Part shown: piece after piece, positions 37,514 through 43,539 of the stretch
How positions within the stretch are numbered: the stretch's first letter is position 1
Layout of the letters: each line of letters begins with the position of its first letter
Assembly: GCA_020024615.1 (NCBI GenBank)
Contig: JAHHTP010000014.1
Location: 1-43,539, forward strand
DNA from: Oscillospiraceae bacterium
GTDB lineage: Bacteria; Bacillota; Clostridia; Oscillospirales; Ruminococcaceae
DNA: 43,539 nt
Reading direction: 5' to 3'
Notes under the pieces: model-generated
Database searches by the model: none
Seen by the model: only the letters and a program-made list of their open reading frames with translations
Told to the model about the DNA's origin: nothing
Program-made: the position numbers and the translations under genes

Positions 37514-38452
37514 ATGAACAATCTGATTATCGCCTTTAATGTGGTCCTGCCATTGTTCCTGTGCATTTCACTCGGGTATTTTCTGCGTCAAATCAAGCTG
37601 GTAGACGAATTTTCCTTAAATAAAATCAACAAACTCTGTTTCAAAGTCTTTCTGCCAATCTATTTGTTTGACAGTGTCGCCAAAACCGATTTATCATCAG
37701 CTTTTAATGGCAAAGTTGTGCTGTTTGCAGTCAGCAGTCTAGTCGTCTTGTACATCGCCTTAATGCTGATTGTTCCCCGCATCGAAAAAGACAATAAAAA
37801 ATGTGGCGTTATCATTCAAGCAATCTTCCGCAGCAACTTCGCCTTATTCGGACTTCCAATGGCGGCTTCTCTCTGTGGCGAAGAAGACCTAGGCCCAACA
37901 TCCCTATTAATTGGCATCATTGTGCCGCTTTATAATGTTTTAGCCGTCATCACGCTGGAAACCTTCCGCGGTGGAAAGCCAAATTTCAAAAAAATCTTAA
38001 AAGGAATCATCACCAATCCACTCATTATTGCACCAGCGCTCGGCGCACTTGTCTACCTGTTGGGAATCTCTTTCCCATCCGCTATTGAGAAAACCATCAC
38101 TGACTTAGGGCGTGTAGCAACACCACTCTCTCTGGTCGCCTTAGGTGGCAGTTTTACCTTCCACAAAGTCAGAGGTTACACCAAACAGCTGATTTTAGGT
38201 ATCAGTGGCAAACTAATCTTCACACCACTGGTTATGGTGAGCATTGCAGCGGCTTTGGGATTCCGCAATGAAACACTAGTTCCAATTATGATTATGTTCG
38301 GCGCACCAACCGCTGTTTCCTCGTTTCCAATGGCGCAGCAAATGGACAGTGACGGTGAACTTGCCGCACAATTCGTGGTCTTTACCTCTGCATTTGCTAT
38401 TCTTTCCATCTTCCTCTGGATATTCGTATTAAAACAACTGACACTGATATAA
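37514..38452 (+). CDS. AEC (auxin efflux carrier) family transporter
   Basis: A 312-residue membrane protein with about ten helices in the two-half AEC layout. The N-terminus NVVLPLFLCISLGYFLRQIKLVDE and the Pro/Gly pattern FGAPTAVSSFPMAQQM in the eighth-ninth helix region are typical. Bacterial members move malate, malonate or other carboxylates or amino acids, usually by proton or sodium coupling; the direction and substrate cannot be told. AAAGGAG lies 6-7 nt before the ATG. It starts 20 bp after the ECF gene terminator with no separate promoter visible, so transcription may depend on read-through. It converges on the deaminase gene. Confidence 0.9.
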   Translation: MNNLIIAFNVVLPLFLCISLGYFLRQIKLVDEFSLNKINKLCFKVFLPIYLFDSVAKTDLSSAFNGKVVLFAVSSLVVLYIALMLIVPRIEKDNKKCGVIIQAIFRSNFALFGLPMAASLCGEEDLGPTSLLIGIIVPLYNVLAVITLETFRGGKPNFKKILKGIITNPLIIAPALGALVYLLGISFPSAIEKTITDLGRVATPLSLVALGGSFTFHKVRGYTKQLILGISGKLIFTPLVMVSIAAALGFRNETLVPIMIMFGAPTAVSSFPMAQQMDSDGELAAQFVVFTSAFAILSIFLWIFVLKQLTLI

Positions 38453-38457
38453 AAATA

Positions 38458-38486
38458 ACGGCAGCTCCTGGTATGGGAACTGCCGT
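38458..38486. terminator. bidirectional terminator between the AEC and dCMP deaminase genes
   Basis: Stem ACGGCAGCTCC/GGGAACTGCCGT with one mismatch. Leftward it is followed by TTATTTTTAT. Rightward the tail CTTACTATTT is weaker. Confidence 0.75.
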
Positions 38487-38494
38487 CTTACTAT

Positions 38495-38983
38495 TTAATA
38501 GCCTCTGATTCCGTCGAGAGATTCATCATTGTCAATCCAGTCCTGTACCTGAACAATACGATATTCTTCTGGGGTATCACGGATTATAACCCGCTCAATT
38601 CCAGCATTGATGACCACTCGCTTACACATAGAACAGCTGGAAGTACCCGAAACCAGTTCGCCAGTCAGATAATCCTTACAGACTAAATATAAATCTGCAC
38701 CAATCATCTCATTGCGTGAAGCAGAAATAATTGCGTTCATCTCCGCATGCACGGAACGACATAGCTCATAACGCTCCCCCCGCGGAATTTTTAATTTTTC
38801 ACGAATACAGACACCTGTATCACAGCAGTTTTTTCTGCCTCTCGGTGCACCGGTATATCCAGTTGAAATAATCTCATCATTTTTTACAATAATTGCACCA
38901 AATTTTCGACGCAGACAGGTTCCCCTCTCACATACCGCCTGTGCAATATCCAAATAGTAATTTATTTTATCTCTTCGAGCCAT
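38495..38983 (-). CDS. comEB: deoxycytidylate (dCMP) deaminase, ComEB-like
   Basis: A 162-residue zinc enzyme of the cytidine/deoxycytidylate deaminase fold. It converts dCMP to dUMP for thymidylate synthesis. The zinc His and catalytic Glu are in SVHAEMNAI, and the two zinc Cys in SCSMC (SGTSSCSMCKRVV). A second Cys/His cluster (CCDTGVC with the following CR) is typical of dCMP deaminases. The gene is named comEB in Bacillus for its position, not because it acts in competence. AAGGGAGG precedes the ATG, with a perfect consensus promoter (39007-39035). The gene stands alone. Confidence 0.93.
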   Translation of the reverse strand: MARRDKINYYLDIAQAVCERGTCLRRKFGAIIVKNDEIISTGYTGAPRGRKNCCDTGVCIREKLKIPRGERYELCRSVHAEMNAIISASRNEMIGADLYLVCKDYLTGELVSGTSSCSMCKRVVINAGIERVIIRDTPEEYRIVQVQDWIDNDESLDGIRGY

Positions 38984-39006
38984 TTTACATACCTCCCTTT
39001 TCTCTT

Positions 39007-39035
39007 ATTATACAAATTTTCATGTTTCCTGTCAA
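39007..39035 (-). promoter_or_regulatory. consensus promoter of the dCMP deaminase gene
   Basis: On the minus strand, -35 TTGACA (39035-39030), a 17-bp spacer and -10 TATAAT (39012-39007): a perfect match. Confidence 0.85.
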
Positions 39036-39066
39036 CATTTGTGTCGATTCGAATGTTCAAAATGTC

Positions 39067-39095
39067 AAGACAGCGGTATGATTTTGTGCTATAAT
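39067..39095 (+). promoter_or_regulatory. promoter of the second MATE gene; decides its start
   Basis: -35 AAGACA (39067-39072), a 17-bp spacer and an extended -10 TGCTATAAT (-10 at 39090-39095). The transcript starts near 39102, so the in-frame ATG at 39104 would be nearly leaderless. The ATG at 39131 is preferred. Confidence 0.65.
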
Positions 39096-39130
39096 AAAAT
39101 ATAATGAGAAAAAGAAAGGATGGATGTTTT

Positions 39131-40567
39131 ATGTCCGCCATAGCGCGTAAACGATTTACGCTCAAAGGTGCTATTGACCGCATATATGGTGTACAGTATA
39201 TGTTGAAACCGAACCAATGGCATGGAGAAATTCCTCAAACTGGGGAAATGTATCAAAATATGTTAAGGCTCGCATGGCCCAGCGCACTGGAATCCATTTT
39301 AATCAGTTTGATTGGTGCCATTGATACCATGATGGTATCCGCACTGGGTACCACTGCCATAGCTGCAGTGGGCTTAACCAATCAACCGAAAATGATTCTG
39401 CTTTCGGTTGTTTTCTCTTTAAATACCGCTATTACCGCTATTGTCGCCAGACGAAAAGGAGAACGAAACCAGGACAGTGCCAATTCCACCCTACGCCAAG
39501 GCATAATGCTCTCCGCCGCAATATCGGCTGTTTTGGCAACCTTGGGATTTATCTTTGCAAAACCATTAATGCTATTTGCCGGAGCAAATAGCGATACAAT
39601 CGCAATGTCAATGGTCTATTTTCGTATTATCGCCATCAGCGTTTTTTTCAATGCAGTTTGTATGACCATCAACGCTGCACAACGTGGTGCCGGAAATACC
39701 AAAATTTCCATGAAAACCAATCTGCTGTCCAATGTAGTAAACCTGGTCTTTAACTTCCTGCTAATTGAAGGGCGTTTCAGATTTCCAAGATTGGAAGTAG
39801 CCGGTGCTGCGCTTGCCACCCTATTAGGCTCGATTGCAGGTCTGGGACTTGCAATCGCATCGGTCATTGGACACCATAAATTCTTATATCTGAATTTTCA
39901 TGATAAATGGAGATTTGATAAATATACCATTAAAACCATTAGCAGCATCGGTGGCAGTGCCATGGCAGAACAGGTATTCATGCGCATCGGCTTCTTTACA
40001 TATAGCCGCATTGTTGCAGAACTCGGCACCGTTGCATTTGCAACCCACCAGATTTGCATGAATTTGATCAATATGTCCTATTCATTCGGCGATGGTTTAA
40101 CCGTTGCATCCTCCTCCCTTGTCGGGCAGAGTTTAGGTGCAAAACAACCAGATCATGCTATGATATACGGAAAGATCGGCCAGCGACTTGCCATGACCAT
40201 CTCCACCGTGCTGGCTCTGATCTTCTTCTTTGGCAGACATTTTCTGGTATCCTTGTTCTCGGATGATCCGCATGTCATTACACTCGGCGGTATTATCCTA
40301 ATTATCATCGCCCTTACTACCCACGCTCAGACATCGCAGGTGGTATTTTCCGGCTGTCTGCGTGGTGCAGGCGATACCAAATTTGTCGCCATCGTGTCCC
40401 TCATCAGTATCGGTATTGTCCGTCCAATTTTAACCTATCTGCTGTGCCTGCCACTGGGGTTTGGTTTGATTGGTGCATGGATTGGTCTATTTGTAGACCA
40501 GTATACCCGTTTCTTTTGCAGCATGTTACGCTTTCGGACAGGTAAATGGCAGCATATTAAAATTTAA
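39131..40567 (+). CDS. MATE-family efflux transporter
   Basis: A 478-residue membrane protein with about twelve helices and two MatE repeats. Typical segments are LAWPSALESILISLIGAIDTMMVSALGTTAIAAVGL near residue 45, and the later INAAQRGAGNTKISM and FSGCLRGAGDTKF, which are the paired signatures of the two halves. A ~40-residue basic cytoplasmic N-terminus precedes the first helix. It should export drugs, organic cations or metabolites by Na+ or H+ antiport. The ATG at 39131 has AAAGGA, and the earlier ATG at 39104 sits on the transcript start. It is not closely similar in sequence to the MATE protein at 19893, so the two are probably different subfamilies. Terminator 40572-40606 follows. 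Confidence 0.93.
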   Translation: MSAIARKRFTLKGAIDRIYGVQYMLKPNQWHGEIPQTGEMYQNMLRLAWPSALESILISLIGAIDTMMVSALGTTAIAAVGLTNQPKMILLSVVFSLNTAITAIVARRKGERNQDSANSTLRQGIMLSAAISAVLATLGFIFAKPLMLFAGANSDTIAMSMVYFRIIAISVFFNAVCMTINAAQRGAGNTKISMKTNLLSNVVNLVFNFLLIEGRFRFPRLEVAGAALATLLGSIAGLGLAIASVIGHHKFLYLNFHDKWRFDKYTIKTISSIGGSAMAEQVFMRIGFFTYSRIVAELGTVAFATHQICMNLINMSYSFGDGLTVASSSLVGQSLGAKQPDHAMIYGKIGQRLAMTISTVLALIFFFGRHFLVSLFSDDPHVITLGGIILIIIALTTHAQTSQVVFSGCLRGAGDTKFVAIVSLISIGIVRPILTYLLCLPLGFGLIGAWIGLFVDQYTRFFCSMLRFRTGKWQHIKI

Positions 40568-40571
40568 TCAT

Positions 40572-40606
40572 AAAAGACCGAAGTTTTACGCTTCGGTCTT
40601 TTTTAT
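40572..40606. terminator. bidirectional terminator between the second MATE gene and clpB
   Basis: An 11-bp stem AAAGACCGAAG/CTTCGGTCTTT with a 7-nt loop. It is followed by TTTT rightward and TTTTATG leftward. Confidence 0.88.
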
Positions 40607-40616
40607 AAAGAACATT

Positions 40617-43217
40617 TTACTTGTCCAAAACCAACTTTCCATCCTGTACTGCAACCGTAATGGTACTGTTTGGCAGAACTTCGGCTGCAATCAATGCCTT
40701 TGCAAGTAGTGTTTCAACACTGTGCTGCAAATATCTGCGCAGCGGACGAGCACCGAATATCGGGTCATACGCATTGTCAATGATAAAGCTCTTAGCCTCA
40801 TCCGACAGTACAACGGTAATCTTTTTATCGATCAGGCGTCTGTTCAAGTCAGCCATCATCAAGTCAATGATACCAGTGATGTTTTCCTTGGTCAGCGGTT
40901 TATAGAACACTGTTTCATCCAGACGGTTTAAGAACTCTGGTCTAAATTGCTGCTTTAACTGCATCTGTACCATTTGTTTGGCTTCTTCGGTAATATTACC
41001 GCTTTCGTCAATACCATCCAGCAGATACTGTGAGCCCAGGTTTGAAGTTAAGATGATAACAGTATTTTTGAAATCTACCTCTCTGCCCTGTGAATCGGTA
41101 ACATGACCATCATCCAGAATCTGAAGTAGAATGTTAAACACATCTGGATGTGCTTTCTCTACCTCATCAAACAGAATGACACAATATGGTCTGCGACGAA
41201 CTGCCTCAGTCAGCTGGCCACCTTCCTCATATCCGACATAGCCCGGAGGCGCTCCGATGAGTCTGGACACCGAGAATTTCTCCATATATTCCGTCATGTC
41301 AATGCGCACCATATTTTTTTCGTCGTCGAACAGGCTTTCTGCCAGTGCTTTTGCCAGTTCGGTTTTACCAACACCAGTCGGACCTAAGAACAAGAACGAA
41401 CCAATCGGACGATTCGGACTCTGAATACCGGCGCGTGAACGCAGAATTGCCTCCGAAACGCTGGTAACCGCCTCATCCTGACCAATAACGCGTTTATGCA
41501 GAATCTCCTCCAGATGCAACAGCTTCTCACGCTCACCCTCCATCAAACGGGATACCGGAATACCGGTCCAACGCTCAACAATACGAGCAATTTCTTCATC
41601 GGTCACACGGTCACGCAACAGCTGATTCTCTTTTTGATTATCCTGTGTTCGTTTTTCTTCCTCAGCAATCTGCTTCTTGATTTCCGGCAGTTTACCATAT
41701 TTGAGTTCGGCAGCCTTGCCAAGATCATATTCACGCTCTGCTTTTTCAATATCTCTGCCAATCTGCTCCGCTTCCTCACGCAGCTTTTGCAAACGGCCGA
41801 TTGCATTCTTTTCATTGTCCCATTGTGCCTTCTTGGCATTGAACTCGTCATTCATTTCGGCAAGTTCTCTGCGGATATCTGCCAAATGCTCCACCGAAAC
41901 CGGGTCATCCTCTTTCTGTAAAGCTGCTTCCTCAATCTGTAACTGAATGATCTTGCGGCGGATGACATCCAGTTCGGTCGGCATCGAATCAATCTCAGTA
42001 CGAATCATCGCACACGCTTCATCCACCAAGTCAATTGCTTTATCTGGCAGGAAACGATCGGTGATATAACGATTGGACAATGTCGCAGCAGCAATCAATG
42101 CCTGGTCGGTGATTTTAACACCATGGAAGACCTCATACCGCTCGCTTAAGCCACGCAAAATTGCAATGGTGTCCTCAACGGTCGGTTCCAGAACCATAAC
42201 AGGCTGAAAACGGCGTTCCAACGCCGGGTCTTTTTCAATATACTGACGATACTCGTCCAGTGTAGTTGCACCGATACAGTGTAGTTCACCGCGGGCAAGC
42301 ATCGGTTTTAACAGATTGCCGGCATCCATCGCACCGTCGGTTTTACCTGCACCGACAATGGTATGCAACTCATCAATAAACAGAATGATTCTGCCTTCAC
42401 TCTTTTTGACTTCATTCAATACCGCTTTCAATCTTTCTTCAAATTCACCACGATATTTCGCACCCGCAATCAACGATCCCATATCCAGTGAGAAAACGGT
42501 TTTATCCTTCAAGGATTGCGGCACATCTCCAGCAACAATTCTCTGTGCCAAACCTTCTGCAATCGCAGTTTTACCGACACCCGGTTCACCAATTAAAACC
42601 GGATTATTTTTGGATTTTCTGGATAGAATCCGGATTACATTACGAATCTCATCATCACGACCGATGATTGGATCCATTTTACCTTTTCTAGCGCGTTCAA
42701 CCAGATCGGTGCCGTATTTTTTCAGCGCATCATAGGTATCTTCTGGAGAATCACTGGTAATTCGCGTTGCTCCTCTAACGGTGGATAAAGCTTGTAAAAA
42801 ATCATTCTTCTTAATGTTAAAACTGCGGAACAGGTCAGATAATTCCTTGTTTGGATGATCCAGCATTGCAAGGAAGATATGCTCCAAAGATACAAATTCA
42901 TCCTTCATATTTTCCGCAATTTTCTCTGCCGCATTGAAAATCACATCTACATCATTTGAAATGTAGATTTTATCCATTTCTCTGCCTGGTCCGGAAACAC
43001 GCGGCATCGATTCGATGTTTTGAAGCAGATTCTGCGCTACACCCTGTGCTGAAATATTCATCTTTTCCAACAGTCCAACCAACAGACTATCTTCTATTGT
43101 CAGCATTGCATATAGCAAATGCTGCGGTGTGATCTGCATCTGACTGTATTCAATGGTCATCTGCTGCGCCTGCTGCAATGCCTCGAGCGATTTCTTCGTA
43201 TATTTCTGTGCATTCAT
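40617..43217 (-). CDS. clpB: ATP-dependent disaggregase ClpB
   Basis: An 866-residue Hsp100 chaperone. It forms a hexameric ring that pulls polypeptides out of aggregates with DnaK. Clp N domain (about 1-145), AAA1 with Walker A GEPGVGKTA and Walker B ILFIDELHT, the long coiled-coil M domain (about 400-525), and AAA2 with Walker A GPTGVGKTE and Walker B CVILFDEVEKAHP. The presence of the M domain separates it from ClpA/C. No IGF/IGL loop for ClpP was noticed. The frame extends to 43349, but AAGGAGG fits the ATG at 43217. A CIRCE element (43343-43369) lies upstream, so HrcA repression and heat induction are expected. Confidence 0.97.
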   Translation of the reverse strand: MNAQKYTKKSLEALQQAQQMTIEYSQMQITPQHLLYAMLTIEDSLLVGLLEKMNISAQGVAQNLLQNIESMPRVSGPGREMDKIYISNDVDVIFNAAEKIAENMKDEFVSLEHIFLAMLDHPNKELSDLFRSFNIKKNDFLQALSTVRGATRITSDSPEDTYDALKKYGTDLVERARKGKMDPIIGRDDEIRNVIRILSRKSKNNPVLIGEPGVGKTAIAEGLAQRIVAGDVPQSLKDKTVFSLDMGSLIAGAKYRGEFEERLKAVLNEVKKSEGRIILFIDELHTIVGAGKTDGAMDAGNLLKPMLARGELHCIGATTLDEYRQYIEKDPALERRFQPVMVLEPTVEDTIAILRGLSERYEVFHGVKITDQALIAAATLSNRYITDRFLPDKAIDLVDEACAMIRTEIDSMPTELDVIRRKIIQLQIEEAALQKEDDPVSVEHLADIRRELAEMNDEFNAKKAQWDNEKNAIGRLQKLREEAEQIGRDIEKAEREYDLGKAAELKYGKLPEIKKQIAEEEKRTQDNQKENQLLRDRVTDEEIARIVERWTGIPVSRLMEGEREKLLHLEEILHKRVIGQDEAVTSVSEAILRSRAGIQSPNRPIGSFLFLGPTGVGKTELAKALAESLFDDEKNMVRIDMTEYMEKFSVSRLIGAPPGYVGYEEGGQLTEAVRRRPYCVILFDEVEKAHPDVFNILLQILDDGHVTDSQGREVDFKNTVIILTSNLGSQYLLDGIDESGNITEEAKQMVQMQLKQQFRPEFLNRLDETVFYKPLTKENITGIIDLMMADLNRRLIDKKITVVLSDEAKSFIIDNAYDPIFGARPLRRYLQHSVETLLAKALIAAEVLPNSTITVAVQDGKLVLDK

Positions 43218-43342
43218 AGTCGATTTCCTCCTTGTTTTACTGTTCGGTGTCATTTTCCGTATCAGCCTTCCTGTTCGGCTGATTTTAGTATACTGCAAAT
43301 TTATTTTCAAATATTGAGATTTATATGTATATTTTATGAATT

Positions 43343-43369
43343 TTAGCACTCTTGTTAATAGAGTGCTAA
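43343..43369. promoter_or_regulatory. CIRCE element (HrcA operator) upstream of clpB
   Basis: TTAGCACTC (43343-43351), 9 bp, GAGTGCTAA (43361-43369): an exact match to the CIRCE consensus. It is about 125 bp before the clpB ATG. On the minus strand its left half and TAAAAT downstream may overlap the clpB promoter. Confidence 0.95.
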
Positions 43370-43445
43370 AGCCGTTGAAAAGTGACTTTAAATACTGTTT
43401 CTATATTGATTTTAAATTTGTATAAATTAGATTTTTTTAAAATAC

Positions 43446-43474
43446 TTGACAATTTATTTGATTAAGAATATAAT
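43446..43474 (+). promoter_or_regulatory. consensus promoter reading out of the window
   Basis: -35 TTGACA (43446-43451), a 17-bp spacer and -10 TATAAT (43469-43474): a perfect sigma-A match. It points right, and at least 58 nt of leader follow before the edge. Confidence 0.8.
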
Positions 43475-43539
43475 AAAACCATATAGTTTGCGCAACTGAT
43501 TCCATTTAAAATCATATAATAAGTTAATGTGTGTAATCA

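Larger units (their letters stand above)
43218..43539. other. intergenic region at the right edge, 322 bp
   Basis: It holds the clpB leader, the CIRCE element and a rightward consensus promoter (43446-43474). The remaining DNA is very AT-rich. No gene is supported in it; the gene driven by the rightward promoter must start beyond the window. Confidence 0.65.

Overview
The window reads as chromosomal DNA of an anaerobic Gram-positive bacterium of the class Clostridia, most likely an Oscillospirales/Ruminococcaceae-type gut organism. The evidence is AT-rich intergenic DNA with near-consensus sigma-A promoters (TTGACA, 17 bp, TATAAT), AGGAGG-type ribosome binding sites, a CIRCE element before clpB, U-tailed hairpin terminators between almost all units, and a Firmicutes gene set (TmcAL, NiaR, YitT, ECF S component, DUF378, ComEB-type deaminase, acetate kinase). 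The order-level placement is an inference from gene content. No insertion sequence, prophage, CRISPR array, rRNA or clear pseudogene was found. I see 37 protein genes plus one tRNA gene, nearly all intact. The first gene is cut by the left edge.

Layout. 1-2.9 kb: a cut NYN/PIN-like protein with 14-residue repeats, a BadF-type sugar kinase and a small cysteine protein. 3.1-5.4 kb (rightward): a DtxR/MntR regulator, a membrane HtrA protease and a small membrane protein. 5.5-11.2 kb (leftward): an operon of LD-carboxypeptidase, GH127 and GH116 glycosidases, then glyA. 12.9-19.8 kb: yitT; tmcAL, tyrA and exoA; divergent ackA; DUF378; a NERD protein; niaR. 19.9-26.1 kb (leftward): a MATE exporter, tRNA-Gly(CCC), and a tightly coupled ABC operon of ATPase, permease, GldG-like and DUF4340 proteins. 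26.2-27.9 kb: a two-gene operon for a secreted protein and a lipoprotein, both of unknown function, with two dyad symmetries at its promoter. 28-31.9 kb: malQ-glgP for glycogen or maltodextrin use. 32-38.5 kb: wecB, a TIM-barrel isomerase/epimerase, rlmA, a small membrane protein, coaBC divergent from an ECF S component (probable pantothenate uptake), and an AEC carrier. 38.5-43.5 kb: a dCMP deaminase, a second MATE exporter, CIRCE-controlled clpB, and a consensus promoter reading out of the window.

How the genes work together. Carbohydrate use is the main theme: intracellular GH127/GH116 hydrolysis, glycogen or maltodextrin breakdown by MalQ/GlgP, a sugar kinase, and acetate kinase for ATP from acetyl phosphate. 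Cofactor acquisition is a second theme, with CoaBC beside an ECF pantothenate-type S component and the niacin repressor NiaR. Quality control is covered by HtrA and ClpB.

The least ordinary parts are: (a) the secreted-protein/lipoprotein operon at 26.3-27.9 kb, with one dyad filling its promoter spacer and a 24-nt near-palindrome at the start site; (b) the LdcA-GH127-GH116 operon, with a 9-9-9 dyad just upstream of its -35 box; (c) the GldA/F/G-like ABC operon, which has a 10-bp dyad in its leader and appears to read through into tRNA-Gly. The tRNA gene is itself preceded by a perfect 9-bp hairpin. None of these is shown to be a new system; they are the places I would look first.
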